From Pyxicephalus adspersus (Eukaryota; Chordata; Amphibia; Anura; Pyxicephalidae): a stretch of DNA of 64,000 nucleotides. Positions 1 through 14,214 of the stretch are shown piece after piece. The stretch covers positions 20,389,043 through 20,453,042 of the forward strand of contig NC_092864.1 of the NCBI RefSeq assembly GCF_032062135.1, given 5' to 3'. The position numbers were made by a program, and so were the translations under genes. How positions within the stretch are numbered: the stretch's first letter is position 1; each line of letters opens with the position of its first letter. The notes beneath the pieces were generated by a model. It was not told the DNA's origin. It worked only from the letters and a program-made list of their open reading frames with translations, and did not search any database.

Positions 1-1516
1 TTTTAAAGTGTCTCATGAGGTAAAGAAACTTTTAAATTAGAAAATACTAAATTTACTATAAACTGAGGTGGTGGTGTAGTCCTGGATTATCTTGGTTTCA
101 CTTAGAGAATGAATGCTCTCAAGAAATAATTATTATTTATAAATAGATTATATTCATGATAACTAAAGTACTTTAATTTTATTCTTTGTAGTCCTATCCT
201 TAGATTACCCGGCAGGAAACTCATCACTTAAAACACTATTTAATCAGTCTAAACTTAAGCTAGACAGAAAACATGAAGCTTTTAACTGCCTAACTTAATG
301 AATCGATGATGTCTGTGCTTCGATGAAGGACTAAGCGGGATTTTGTTCTATTCAGGAAAACCCACGCTTTTCCCTCTCACTCTTTTAATTCACAAAGTGT
401 AGCTTTCATTTAGGTTTTATTTCAAACAAGAGTGTAAATACTATTCAGTTGGATAAATGAACATACTCTGATCAGAGAGATTCAGGTCTGCTTCTTGTGC
501 GTTCCCTTTTCTTCCATTCTGTGCAATAAAAAAGGAAAAATTGAGACTCCGATGCCCCCTACATTCCTTCCTTTCAGAAATGTAGTAGTTTTCTTAGCAA
601 TCAAGTGTTTACAGACCGGTCTTTGTTCAATCTCCTTCCGGGCATTAAACAAAGGCAGTCGGCGTTTAAACACAGCTGTTTATTTGAAAGGGAAAACAGA
701 ATGTCAAAGGAATAAAAATAAATAAATAAACCTAAATGAGCTGTATGGCTTTGAGATCTGAAATATTGTCATCAAAACAAAGCAAAAAATAAAACTACTG
801 TGTTCTGCAAAATAAAATATACTTACTGCTCTGTGTTAGATATTTGTTTTGGAGGGTGACGGTTCACATTTTGGGGGGGCGACAAAATATAAAGTGGAGG
901 ATTTTTATCTCAGCGCAGAGGAACATCTGCGCCCATTCTGGTGGAAGTGAATGCAAACGATTGAAACGCGAGCCATGAAAAATAAATAAGGGCGCTTGTC
1001 TTTTACATAATTATACCTTTTTAGTTTCAGAGATACAATGCATAGATGAAATACCAATTAGGATGGCTATGTTAATGAGCTTCTCTTTGAAAGTCAGGAT
1101 TAAAGTGGTCAGAAACCTCTGAGGAACAGAAAGGCTTTAATCCCTAAAGTTTGCTTGTATTTTATGGACAGTTAGCATGATGGTATGAACAGAATTTAAG
1201 TTTATCTTCAGAAAATAGGTAGTGTTGTACGTCACAGGAAAGGGGTAGAGCTAACAATACCCTGTAAATTCTATTTAAAGCACTGTAAATATGAGTAATC
1301 TGGAAAAAAGGGTTTTAAAGCTCTGGATCCCAGAGACTTATTTTGACAAACACAAAAGGTTTTGTATGTCTGATATGTCAATAGGGTAATCGGGAGGAGG
1401 AGGTAACAGAGCTAAATTGGTAAATTCAGGTAAAAGCTGTAAAAAAAATATGCTCGTGTCTGAATGTCCCAAAAAAGATTTTAGATTTTAATTTTATTTC
1501 CTGAGTATGCATTTAT
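1..1516 (-). other. MAD1L1 intron, no feature recognised
   Basis: AT-rich sequence. Two opposing 60-76-codon frames at 482-725 show no family resemblance and no splice context. Confidence 0.5.
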
Positions 1517-1610
1517 TTCCCCTGTTGGAGCAAATTGTACCAAGGTTTTTTGTTGTTTTTTTCTTCCTTCCTCTGGATCAACTATGTCTATAGGGTTTTA
1601 TGAGATATGT
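1517..1610 (+). repeat. Copy of the tail seen at 8140-8215
   Basis: CCCCTGTTGGAGCAAATTGT, then ACCAAGG, a T-rich stretch and CTTCCTCTGGATCAA match 8140-8205. It is an isolated fragment of the same LINE-associated repeat. Confidence 0.7.
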
Positions 1611-2039
1611 TTATTTCCCTAATGGTCTTACAAATGTGCAAGGTATCTAGGTCAAATAACTATTCCCCAAATGTCCTAAATTGCAAGCATAGTAGGTAGA
1701 CTACACAGAGAAAGCCCCAAATAATGCACCTTGTATTAAAGCATAATACCCAACTCAAAGGGCCACTCATTTATTACAAACACCAATGTATATTGCATTA
1801 CCAAAAGCATGGAGCACCTGCCACAGTGTTATACACTGTAACCCAACCAAACCAAACTTTAATTTAGTTAGTAAAGAGTATTGCATGGGATCAAGGCTGT
1901 CACCTACCACAAGAAATAGCATGCTAGCAAGCCATCAGTAAGCCCAATCTTACCATGAACCGCTAGGGATTTGGAATAGGAAAACCCCAAGGTAAAGCAA
2001 GGTAAGAAGCATTCAAGTTCTAGTGCAATTTTCAATTTT

Positions 2040-2360
2040 AAGAATTCATGATCAGGCAGGCCATTAAAGAAGAAAAGGACAGGCAACAACACCTGACTTA
2101 ACCCTCTGCAATAATCTGCCTTTCCTGTCTTCTCCCTGGGGTTTTGGAAAAAAGCCGAGATGCACATGCACAGCATCAGCTTTGGTTACCAGGATACCTG
2201 GCACTCCCAGCTTTTTTGCACATGCCGGGAATGAAGGAGAAGGCATCAGAGTTACATGATCCTGGCACGGCCAATCAGGATAGAGCGTGGATGGACCATG
2301 AGGAAGAAAAAAGGAGGGAAGGTGGCTGTGCCCTGCGATGGAATGGGGACAGGTGAGTGG
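2040..2360. repeat. Repeat fragment related to 8990-9180
   Basis: GCACATGCACAGCATCAGCTT, TGGTTACCAGGATACCTGGC and CCCAGCTTTTTTGCACATGC parallel GCTCATGTGTAGCTCAGCG, TTGGTTGCTAGGATACCCAG and the following text at 9125-9180. Frames of 60-90 codons on both strands come from this repeat. Confidence 0.5.
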
Positions 2361-5300
2361 CAGGGTTTAGTTTAGCTTTAGGAGAGTGAGGCCTTCAAAA
2401 CTTTTTCTGAAGCAGCAATGATAAGATATCAAGGATGTGCTAGGGGTATTCAATTTAAAAAAATGTTCTTAACATAACGTGGATATAACTGAAGATGTAC
2501 CACTAACAGTAATTTACATACAATAACCTAATTGCAGCACTATCCACAGATTGAACTATAATACATTGTGAAAACTCTGCTTTAAAAATCATTTCTACAT
2601 TTACAATGCACTGTATAAAATAATGTTGGAAGATAAACACTGATCAGGATGTAGTAATATTGTAATAATTTCTTACAGGCACCGATACCATTGATACTCT
2701 CTGTAGTAATTGAAAGGCTAAACATCTGCTTGGCAAATTGAGGAACGGAGCTTATTTATTTTCAATATTACAGAAGTACATTGCAAACAGCTGAAAAGAA
2801 AACAAAAGCTTGACACGGGGTAATGCATTTTATCCTTAAAAAAAAAAAAAAAAAAAAAACTTCTTCCGGGCATCTTACAATATTTGGCAATATATAGAAA
2901 TGTTGTGCATGACATTTTAGACATGGGAAGCTAATAGGAAGCTAGAACTCAATCCAAGGCGACCTTTAATGGTCCACAACTGGAAGATATTTCCAATTAA
3001 AGTTCCCGTCTGCAGGTCAAACGACTGTTTAGCCTGCTTGTCTCAGGGGAGCGAGCATGTACCCCTCAAGCATGTTTGCAATAAAATGAAAAGAGGGAAA
3101 ATAGAAACAAAACAAAATGTCAGTTGTATTAAAAACTCACCACAACCTAATTCCCAGTGCTTATATTTCCCTCACATTAAACATTTGTAGCAAGTAATCC
3201 AATAGATTCACCCTTAAATGTCATTGTAGCTATATATCTTAAAGCCACATCGACAATACACAGGGCACCCAGACTGCCAAGACCAAGATCAAAGCAGTTA
3301 GTGCAAACTTATCAGGGCAGAGGATTCACAATATTCTGTAAAAAAAGGAAAGAAACAAAAAGCATGTTCAAAAAAAAACCTTTACAGATGAAGAGGCCAA
3401 AAGCCAGCCATTTAGAACCCAGTCAATCATTTTTAAAACTCGGGGATGGTGTGCTTCTACTTTTCGCACACAGCTTCTGAAAGCATTTTAAAAGGAAAAT
3501 AAATAATAAAGGCAATATTGTACTTACCCAGTTTTAAATATGTGGCACTGTGTCAAAAATTGGTAGCCCTGGTATATTAATTTGAAAGGATTTCAGACCC
3601 TAAATCAAAAAAGCATTGAAAAGCAATACACTGCAACCAATGCAATGAACATAACAGAAAACAACCCATCCACTTTAACCTTTTATATTTCAAAAGCTGC
3701 ATAAGGCAGCAGAGTAGAACTCAAGTGGGGCAGTTGCCAAGTATTAGGTGTTTACTTGTAAAACTTTATGATATAAGCAAAACACTATCCATTTTCTTAC
3801 AAAATCTTTCTTTAGGTGATAAATAAATGCTCTGTGTGCATCAAGTTTTCTGTGCATTTGCAGAACGCCCAATGACCATAACTGGTTAATGGCGGATGTC
3901 ATTGTTTTGAAACCTATGTACTATTTTTTGTTTCCAGAGGTCTTTAAATGAGGTTTTAAATGATTAGTAACTAATTTAACACATTGGAATTTTACTTTCT
4001 CAGGCAGTAATGGCAGCCATGTAGTGGCAATTACCTTGAAGTGTGCCTAAGGCAAGTGAGAGCTGAGTTACTTAATACTACATAGGCAATAGTAAAGGAA
4101 GAGCATGAATTGATTTATGACATAGATTACTTAATATGTGGGAATTAATGTGCAAGAATGCAAGTGAAAAATGCCAGAAATCAGCTTTGAGTAGTTTAGA
4201 GGAAGTGCCATAATGGAAGCTACTATGGTTCACTATCCACTAAAGCTACAATGTTCTGTGCACTCATTACATTTGACTCAGTGTTAGTTCAGGATACACA
4301 ACATGATTTCTTTTACTCTGTATATTAGCTGGTGCACTCTGACCTTATTCTCTGCAAGCTAATATACTAGACAAAGTCGGAAAAGCATCTGCAACTTTAA
4401 TTAAGAGTCTAACATTGGATTTGAGAAGAGGTTGATGGAAACATTAACTATGAATTCAATACAAGATAAATTGGTCGAGGTAAAGGCCGCAAAGTTAGTA
4501 ATGATCAGCCATTCGTTACATGATTCAATATCATCTGCTAAAAGGCAATTAAGAGTATTAGAAATGGGGTACTAGTAGATCTAAAGATCAATTAGAAAAT
4601 CCCCAGTTCTATATCCCTGCAAGTTACTAATCAATCAGGCAATTTACTTTCACCATGTAATCAACAACATTTACAATCTCGGAAAAGGAAAAAATTAAGT
4701 CTGATTCTTCTGAGCTATTTCATTTGCGACAGTTAAAGATCAGAAATTAAAAGCTTGCTAGTACCTGAAGTAAATCAATTTGCTAAATAAAGAGGAAATA
4801 CTTTAGAGAAAAGTGTCTGCAATATTCAGCAGTACGCACTTCCCAGGAAAACAGGGATGAAGGAAAACAAGCTAATTTTCAAAGTACATCTCTATCACCT
4901 GGCTTTAAAAAAAACCTTCCCTGAGCAAGGATGGAGGCTGTCATTCCTGCCCTCTACCTTTATGATACCAGTTTTATTGTCTGTCATGCTCAAGCAATGT
5001 ATTTAGCAGTTTTTACCCACTGAAAAAGAACATATTTGCACATTAAAGCCAACACAGCAAGTCAAGAGTGGTCAGTATTGGCACCCCCCATGCAGTTCAG
5101 GTTTCCCAATATCCACTGAAGATAAAAATTTATTTTGCATACCTCAAATGCTTTTTCAAACACATATATTACTTTTGAAATATGTTGTACATAGCCTGGG
5201 TCAGAGCAGAGGAATGGGAAGGAACTAGCAAGATCTGCAAGAGCCACACAGAGGACACCAAGAATGAATTAAGAACACACTAGCTTCATCTATGTATACA

Positions 5301-5690
5301 ATATTTATTTAGCCAAGAATTTAGATTTAAAAGTGAAGTCTTGTCAATTCTCGGCCTAAACAATACCACAAGCATAAAAGTATTAAAATATGTTAGTTCT
5401 AAAGCAAGCATGTTGAACTGAAACTGTTTGGGTAATAAACGACCCTCTCACCTTTTTTATGGTCCTCAGCCTGTTTAAGGCCCCAGCTGTTTTCAGTTGA
5501 TAAAGGAAAAACTTCTTTACATACTTTTGCTGATCAATATTTAAGCAATGCTTTTTGGTCTCTTTATCTGCAGTAATGTGGGGTAAGTTGCAATTATTAT
5601 TCTAAAGTTAATTACCAAGTGTTAAATCATTTCTAAAAATGAAGTGTTGTCCTTGGTAGACATTATGCAATACCTGAAAAATTCAACCAA
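2361..5690 (-). other. MAD1L1 intron, no gene recognised
   Basis: AT-rich, mostly single-copy-looking sequence. The only clear feature is the A-run at 2838-2859. Small frames have no supporting motifs. Confidence 0.5.
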
Positions 5691-5759
5691 ATTAGTCAAA
5701 GACTTACGTTTGAGTTGGATGTGCTTGCTATAAAGTGTATGTAAAAGGTTAACATCCAC

Positions 5760-5905
5760 ATTAGTTTACTTTTAGCCATTTGTGTCCCATTGGGAAAATT
5801 TCTATTCACTTCCTGAGATATAATAGGAGGTGAGTGTAAATCTCCAAAGGTGTTCCCATTGGAAGATTTCCCCTTTTTCTTTTGCAGAGAATTGTAAAAT
5901 TTTAT
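5760..5905. repeat. TCCCATTGGGAAAATTTCT repeat
   Basis: GTGTCCCATTGGGAAAATTTC, TATTCACTTCCTGAGATA and GTTCCCATTGGAAGATTTCC form an imperfect inverted pair. A similar CATTGGAAGATTTCCTTGTA occurs at 56910. Family unknown. Confidence 0.45.
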
Positions 5906-6779
5906 ATTTGCTGATCCCAAGCTAAAAGAGAGAGTTCTATTCCCTAAGCACAATAAAACCCCAAGAGAGCTAAAAACCTTTCCTTACCTAATCTTAACTA
6001 AAAAGGTTTGGATATACAGACACTTTATTGAAAATAATGAAAACCTTCTATTCCTATAGAAAATGGTGCTCCAGGATTCCAGTGAACAGTCAAGCCAACA
6101 TATGTATATGGTCTTGGTCATGTGATCTCTAAGAAAGAATATAAGAAAATTTGATGTTCCTCCTTTTATTTAGAGACCATGTGACCAAATGCCAGGCACT
6201 ATTTCCCCCTTATCACTTTTATGGTAGGCAGGTGAGCAGAAAATCAGAGGTCCTGTTTAATAATAAATCCACTATAAGTCTCATCCCCTCTATTTTAGCT
6301 GTTCAGTTGGTGGAAGGTGAATTGCCTGCTAAATACACAATCACTTCAGGGTTCTAGCACTGGTTATATGTCTCCTCCACTCACATAACATGGATTACAC
6401 ACACAAACTGATTCATTTTTTACTGGCCCTTTACAGGATAAATATTGTAGCATACAGAAGGTAGAATTACTGTAATGGCAGCAGCTAAGTTTGGCCAAAA
6501 GAAGGACAAAATGGGGGAAACTTGCTTGAACAGAATGAAGTCAGCATATTTAGCAAAATTAACTTTGGGCAGATTTAAAAAAAAATATACAAATTGTTTT
6601 TGTGACACTAGGAACAGGAAGGAAAACTCTTGATTGGTTAATTAGAACAGAGAACTTTCTTTATTGTTTGTACTCCACAATGACATTTTGACAGGGAAAG
6701 TGGCTCCAACAGATCATATAAATGTATACCTGTTTGACCCCTCAAATAGTGATCCCCCCCCCCAGTTATAATCTAGATC

Positions 6780-7010
6780 TACCAGTTTAGAATAGTAAAT
6801 GGTCTTCGGGGCAGGGTCCTCTCCTGATGCTGTGTCTGTCTGTGATTAGCAACCCCTATTTAATGTACATTGCTGAGTAATATGTTTGCGCTATATAAAT
6901 TCTGTTTATTATTAATACATAAGAAATGTATTCTTCATTTATATAGCACCAACATTGCCACATGTCACCAACAGTCCCTTGGAAGAGCACACAATCTAAT
7001 TATAATTTTA
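6780..7010. repeat. LINE 3' tails in opposite orientations
   Basis: GGTCTTCGGGGCAGGGTCCT ... GTTTGCGCTATATAAATTCT (6800-6905, plus) is the tail described at 32309. An inverted worn piece (TTATATAGCACCAACATTGC ... CTTGGAAGAGCACACAATCT) follows at 6935-7000. Confidence 0.65.
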
Positions 7011-7368
7011 AGGTTCATTGGAAGCTTAACCTTAAAAAGTAAAACATTAAAGTTTTTTTTTTCCTAATACAATAACTGAAAAGACTTTGGAGAGAATGAG
7101 AACCCTATTTGCAGTCTGAGAATGTTTAGCAGAGAGCAGTCTATATTTATGAAGCATTTTTCATGTAGTAAAGCAATTACATTGAAAAATGAGCGAGGGT
7201 AGCAGAGTCTCCTCTTACCTTGGTATCACACCTTGATTCATTAGACTGTCAATAACCAGCACAAGTTGCCTTTCACTTAGCTGATTCATTCACACTTGTG
7301 TCAGTGTTTTGGTATTGCGATAGTGATTTTGCATCAATAATAAAGATGGCAAAATAAGCAAGGTGGTC

Positions 7369-7376
<8 letters not shown>

Positions 7377-7403
<27 letters not shown>
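7377..7403. repeat. Poly-A tract (~27 bp)
   Basis: A plain A-run. A similar run lies at 2838-2859. Either may be a retroelement tail, but no body was recognised to the left. Confidence 0.9.
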
Positions 7404-7407
<4 letters not shown>

Positions 7408-7699
7408 TCCACCAAAGTTTATCCTATTGCCTGTGCAGTAAACATGAGACTTATGCTGAATAACCCAAATTTCCTGTATCGACTGCTTTAACCTTAAAGT
7501 AGAGCTCAATGTGTGCCCCCCTTGGAAAACCGTATGACTTCTTGTCCGGGTGATAAAGGAAGCACAAGAAAGTCTTACTAACTTCAGCAATGTGATTCTG
7601 GGTCCCCACACCATAACTAAAAGTGAACCTGTACTAAAAGAAGCTGCCACCACTAACCTTGTTCTAAAGGATACCTATTACCCAGATGTAAAGATATTT

Positions 7700-8215
7700 T
7701 GGTTTCGGTATTTAACTAAACTAAAAAAAGGAATGAAGGAGCTCAGCTATGGGGAGAGATTAGCTGAACTGAATATATTCTCACTTGAGATGAGCCGTTT
7801 AAGATGATATATAATTACCCTATATAAATTTATAAATGGTCCATATAAAGAACTCTCTTCCCAAATATTCATTTTAGGATCATTACAAAAGACAGGAGGG
7901 CACTCTGCGTCTGGAGGAAAAGAAGTTTAAGCTTGGGATAAAGAAGGGATTCTTCACTGTAAGGTCTGTGAAAATGTGGAATCCTCTCCCTCAGGAAGTA
8001 GTTTCAGCAACTACTATAGATTGCTTTAAGGAAAAGCTGGATAATTTCTAGAAGCACAGAATATAACTGGGTCTTAGGGTTTAAAGTAAAGGTAACAGAG
8101 ACCATTGATACCACGAACATCCTACCTTTCTTTTCTCCCCTGTTGGAGCAAATTGTACCAGGGTTTTCTTGTTTTTGTTTTATTGCCTTCCTCTGGATCA
8201 AATAAATCTAGTCTT
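7700..8215 (+). mobile_element. CR1-like LINE 3' fragment
   Basis: The plus strand reads KLKKGMKELSYGERLAELNI FSLEMSRLRR, then a spaced GGHSASGGKE region, then FFTVRSVKMWNPLPQEVVSA TTIDCFKEKL in another frame. The order L-S-Y-E-E-R-L-x-x-L ... FSL-x-x-R-R-L-R-G ... FF-x-x-R ... W-N-x-L-P-x-E-V-V is that of the CR1 LINE 3' region. The tail GTTGGAGCAAATTGTACCAGG (8150 on) is also present alone at 1520. Confidence 0.68.
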
Positions 8216-8989
8216 TAAAATGATTATAGTTGCCAGTATCCCAAATTATTAGAAAACAAATTGTGTAGCAGCGATATAGATTACATACAATTCTTTAACA
8301 TTTTAATGTGTTGTTGTATTGTCTTAAGTTGCATACACCTCATAAAAGCACTGTGGCTTATTTACTTAACATGTTCTTCTTTATATCTTCAATTGAAAAA
8401 AATGCAAATTCAGAGATAGCGCAAAATAAAAAAAAAATCCTATGTACTATTCCCATGTAAAAATAGGCTTGCAGAAGCATTTTCACTTGCAGAAATGCTC
8501 CGTTTTAAAGAACTGATCCTAATGTCTGCTTTAGATTGATTTGTTGCAGCCTTTGTGATGGGTAATCTGTACCAATACAAGCCAAACTCTCGACCCTCCT
8601 GCATCTCAATCTAATGTCCAACAGCCCACAATTCCCGAACAGAGAGTTCTGCCAACATGCAAGCAACATGCTCTCTGTACAGACTGCCAGCGGGCTTCCT
8701 CTTATAGAGAAGCTCTGGTCTTGAAGTCTGTAGCTGCAGGCGAATCTTGCTAGCATAGATTTCATGCAGATTTGAATAATTGCTCCTGATATTGTAAAGT
8801 CCCTGTTTTTTGCCTAAACTAATCCTCGTCATGTACATGCTTGTTATTTGTATTGATTAATTGATGTTATATCTCAGAATAACAAAAGTGTAATGATATT
8901 CTTGTGGTTTCAACAGCGCTTCAATGTTCCTGGTCAGGTAGAAAGGTGTTTTTATAGCAAAGAAATATGGACAGAGGAGAACCTATGCA

Positions 8990-9180
8990 TGCTTTTGAAT
9001 ATTCAGTTTGTGTTATTTGTGACTGGGCAGGGCTTTTTTGCAGAAAGGGACAGGTGATGTCCTATCTGCAATGAGCATTCTTACCTGCCCGATTATAGGC
9101 TCTTCTGTCAAAATTTGCTGAGCTGCTCATGTGTAGCTCAGCGTTGGTTGCTAGGATACCCAGCACATTCTGGCATTTCC
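8990..9180. repeat. Repeat fragment related to 2040-2360
   Basis: CTGGGCAGGGCTTTTTTGCAG ... TGCTGAGCTGCTCATGTGTA ... GCTAGGATACCCAGCAC has the vocabulary of the 2040-2360 copy, with an inner GAGCTGCTCATGTGTAGCTC hairpin. Confidence 0.5.
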
Positions 9181-12100
9181 TGCAGGTGCCCCGACTGTAT
9201 GAACTCCTGCACACCTACACTAGATGCCGCTTCTACCTTCACAACAACCTGAATTCTTTTGAGATGGTGGTGACATTTTGCAGTTCCTACAGATATGGAA
9301 GCCACACAATCATGCTCAAACCTGTGAAACCTTTGCAGTTCAAAATATGATCAAGCCATCTGCATGTCACAATAGATATGACACACAATGCAAAGTTATC
9401 CAAGCTTTATTTGTCTAGTTTTGGTGATCCCATGTTTACTAAAGTCTAATTTTCATCTGATATACCACAAGATATACTGATATACTCTCAAATTGCTGCC
9501 CAATCAAACAGTACATCCAAATCTGCTTGTAGAATATATAAATCCTGCACGGACTTGAATGGAATGAATGGTAGTAAGCAGTTCAGTACCAGCCACTGTA
9601 CAATGTTCAAACATTGGTGTGTTAGGAACAGAAGCTTACTGGTCGCACTGCAAGTCTGAGCCCTAAAATGTAACTCAATTGACAGAGTTTTTGTGGACAA
9701 GATCCTTTTGTTTCTTTGTAAAAAATAGTTTGACCACAGGTCTGCAAGTGGTTATACTTCTGTTGAATTGTTCACTGTTCAGCAGCAGCAATGTGAGATC
9801 TGTTAACATTCACAAAGAAAATCTAAGAAATGCAAGCTCTGTACTACCTTCAAAGTAATCAAATCGTTCTGACAAAATACTCTCCTCTGCAAATTACTAC
9901 ATTTTGATAAAATCTTACTATGCAATAAAGTACTACAAAGGCTATGAATTTCAAGATTAACCTATAAAGGCCCAATAACATTTTCCAAGCGACTGTTTAA
10001 ACTGCCATCACATTACACTTCAGGGGCTATGCTATGCAATGATGAGGTCAGGGTTACACAAAGAATATTAATATCGGGTAAACTGTAATCGCTTATAAGC
10101 GGAGAGAATGAGCTTCTGTGTTTGTTCACCAAGACAACATGCCTTGACATTGCCTGAGTTAATCAAGATGTTTCTCACATGTACACACATTCTCATTGGT
10201 TTAGCAGTGCTAAAGCTTTAGACCCAATTGACAGGTACACTACGGTCTCAATGATATACAGAGTTCTAGGCAGGGAAGATGACAGAACACTGCTATGCTT
10301 CAGTAACCTAAATCCTCAGCATCAACAGATATTTTCTTGTTCATGAGCAGCTAAAGTAAGCCTAGGCAAGTCAGAAAAGTAATAAATCTCCATTTCCTAT
10401 TACCTGGGTTTTGAAATATGTACAAGCTGTCCCCTCACAGTCCTGACTGTGTCCTGTTGGTTTTTTGCTTACACACAGCACATATGCGAGAATACACCTA
10501 GAGACCCAAGACAATGTTACTCCTGTACAGGTGACAGAATTTCATCATAAATGGCTGCTCAATTGCCCAAAATAATTGTGGGGGACCAAGAAGACTTTGT
10601 AAAGGAGATGACAGCTGCAGGATGCAGTAGATTTGAGGATCCTGACATCGCTGCAGGGAACTAAAAAGAAGATAGACCTGTGCCATAATCACTAAGTCTC
10701 TATACCAAAAGCTCACCCACATCAACTTTATTTTCCCTCTTAGCCATATTTAACTGCAGCAGAATCGAAAAACCTCAGCTAGTCTGACAGTTGTGTAGGA
10801 GAGCTGTGTAAATATAGAAATTATTAATTAGACAGATACAAACCCTTTAACAAGTAAATTAACCCCCTTACATGTTAACTTTTTTTTTTATTAGGTTGGC
10901 CTGGTATTCTACTTTGAAATTCCCTGCTTCACTCAAAGTTGTTCGGATCAAAAATTAAAACTGTAGGGACAATGGGAAAAAGTGGAGTGACGTTACATAG
11001 AAAGCATCATTAAAGATTTTGTTTATTTATTTATGCTTATTTAGATTCAAAACTGCCTGGAAGTTTTATGGTGTTAGGACAGATAATCCCCGTAATGTGG
11101 TAGGGTGCTTTCTAAACTGTAGCAGAAAAACCCTAAAAAGTGAACATTTACGTTACTTACAGAGTTACACGGAGACTATTCGCAGCACTCCAAGTGGCTT
11201 CATCAGTTATATAGATTTTGTACGTAAGGTTGAACGCCATTGTTGTTTTAAAGGATTTGTTTGTCGATCTATATAGTTCTGATGTACTGCAGACCAGGAA
11301 GGTCCATCCTTCTATTGTAAAGGAACAGCTATGGTACAGTTTAGAGAACACGTACAAGAAAGAAATACAGACGTATCTGTAATAATCTGCCCTCTAATTT
11401 GCATGCGTTACCAGCCATACAAAAATATTACTGCTACATTGACAATCACACTAACCCGTTTCTAATGAAAATAAAGTTCTTCAAAATATAACTTTGACCT
11501 GTTTTAAGAAAAGAGACTTCAAGTGAACATACTTCAACAAATCCATTTTTACAAAAGAAAACTATATTGCAGTGGCCAAGATTTGTGCAAACAGAAAAAA
11601 CTAAATTGAAATCTCATGCATCTTTTCCCATGGGTTTCTATTCAGAATATATTTAAAAAGACAATAAAATAAAGTCAAGACTGGCCTCTGTAAGCTGCTT
11701 ACCATACAGTGAAGTCAGCAAATGTAGTGTTACTCTGTAAAAAGCCATTAACCAAGAAAGATCTGGATGAATGCAAAGGAAATTGTTTTTTAGGATGAAA
11801 AAAGACAAGATAACCAGAATACAGAACATTAGAACGCTATAAGATGTTTCAAACCATTTATTTAAAGCCGGGTAGAAACATTAGTACACTTAGAAATCAG
11901 TCAAGAGAGGTCGAACTGCTGGGTAACCAGAATTACACGCAAAAACTTCCCAGCAGAAGTTATTCATATATTCAAGAAAAATTGATGCCTAAAAATCTAG
12001 GCGCTATATGCTGGTCAATGGTTCAGTAGACAGTCTATACATATATGACAAAAATCATTACCCTGGCATGGGCAAGCTACAAATGCAAAAGCTGTGACGT

Positions 12101-14214
12101 TTTCAACACTGTTAAGCTACAAAGAAATACTGTCCACACTTTGTTGTATAATAACAATGTTAAAAGATATAGTGGATAAAGTGAGCACATCTTTTAAAAT
12201 GATTTGGAAAGCCACTGAACATATTATACCTAAAATTACAGATGTCTGGGGGGCCCTCGGGACAGTGTCCCAAAAAAATATGTAATTTTGTCTAAATTAA
12301 TGGTAAAGTACAGTGAAACATGTCTCCACATGTCTAAAGGGGTGATATGCCACAATGTATAATTGAATGGGTCAAAAACTTTGTATTGTAACTGTGTACA
12401 CAATTGTGTGTTTTCACTTTTTGTCTGATGATATTTTATGATGCTTTAGAAAAAAGATGTTTTAAACAATATTAATCATAGTAGCCCTAAGTCCAACTTT
12501 TCTGAAATCTTGTGCATTATCTTCTTGTTTTTAAATACTGGTTATTGATGGCTGCTGATATTTAGGTTGAAGGATTTGTGAAGTGAAGGATTTTTATATC
12601 AATAGCAGACAAATCACAATTATAAAGTATTTAGGGAGTTAATTAGAATCTGAGTGTAACCCATCTGTTTGCAGTAACAATAGGTTTTTATCTTCTTAAG
12701 TCAATCAGAAACATTTTATAATGTGACACTTTCACAACACATTTACAAATTCGATGGCAAGAAAACAATGTACTGCTCTTGGCTGGGAAGCTGTTCAAAA
12801 TTCAATAATATAGAATGTAAGTAAATAGAACATTCATAACAAAGTTGTGGAAAATCCTACAAATTGCACATAATCACTTTGGGCTTCTTTAGGGGAAGCA
12901 AGCGATACCAAAAATGACCATCAAAATCAGTATCATACCTGTACTGACTATATGCTATATGTACCATGATAAACCAAGTTGTGTGCAACAACTAGCTGTA
13001 AAATCCAAGCCATAAGAAACAATGTGACACCAAGATGGTGGTTTGATTACATAGAAGGAATTAACAAAAACATTTTTCTGTGTGGGCATAATTTAATGCA
13101 CAACAAAGAACTGGTACCACCCCACCCCCTATCCAATACACAATTGAGCCATAAAATATAGGCATAAGATTACAATAAATTCCAGATCTGTCTTGATTCA
13201 CCTTTTTGTCCTGCCAACTTGCTGCTTCTAGGTAGCTGGCCTCCTATGAAGAGGTTATCTAGAAATAAAAACTGCTTTCAACTTGCAAACTATTCAGTTT
13301 AAAGATCCATAGGTCATTGCCTTTTTCATAGGAGAGCCCAGGGCTGTCAACTCCTCTCAAATTCATCTCCACCAATCTTTCAAATAAGGACTGTTTCTTT
13401 GGCCATTGCCTGTTCTATAGGAGTTATTGAGTGGAGGGTTGAAAGTTACAAAAAAAACGATACAAGCCGATGCTCAAAATCTTTATAAATTATTTTTAAA
13501 CCGTTTTGACCGCAAAGCGGGTTTTTGTAAAATGTTTTTTTTTGTTTCAGGAATCTAACTCTCTCAGAGGGTGATTGATGGTGTAAGACACTACCTAGGC
13601 TAAAATACGTCAAGTGTTGAATACTATCAGGTAAATGCAGAGCAGAACTAAAGCAGGGAACCATGACAGACTAATTAGTTTCTTGCAAACAAGTCCACCG
13701 GGAGCAGCTCAGGGTATAAATCACAACACAGACCAGTAAAATGCACAAAGGTACAATTTCTTCATTTTCTATTTTTCTAGAAAATACCCATATTTTCTGA
13801 ATTCATCTTTTTATGCCACCCCACAAAATGCATTTTATGGCACTTAATCAAAAAACATTAGAACTCTGCAAAAAATCTGTCAGGATGAAGGTTACATGAA
13901 CCATGCTAGCTGCCCTGTTGAATTCCTGACCCCACACACTGTTTTCCAGCTCTTTAGGGCGAATGAAAGTTTTAAATGCCAAATGTCCATAGAAGATATA
14001 CAAGGCAGCCACATTTTATTTTTCTCACATTTTGTGGTGTTATACCTTGAAATTAGAATTTTATTGTCTCTGATTCACAACAAAATAGCCTATAATGTCT
14101 ACGTGGGGCAAAACTTTACTTTGTTAAGTTAAAAAAATGAAGAACATAAAAAGCCTTGCTACCAAAAGTAATTGTTTTAAAATATTTACCCCTTTACCTC
14201 CTGCAACTGGAAGT
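9181..14214 (-). other. MAD1L1 intron, no gene recognised
   Basis: Long AT-rich stretch. Frames at 10498-10725, 11019-11357 and 13446-13664 lack known motifs and splice-site pairs. Nothing else stands out. Confidence 0.5.
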
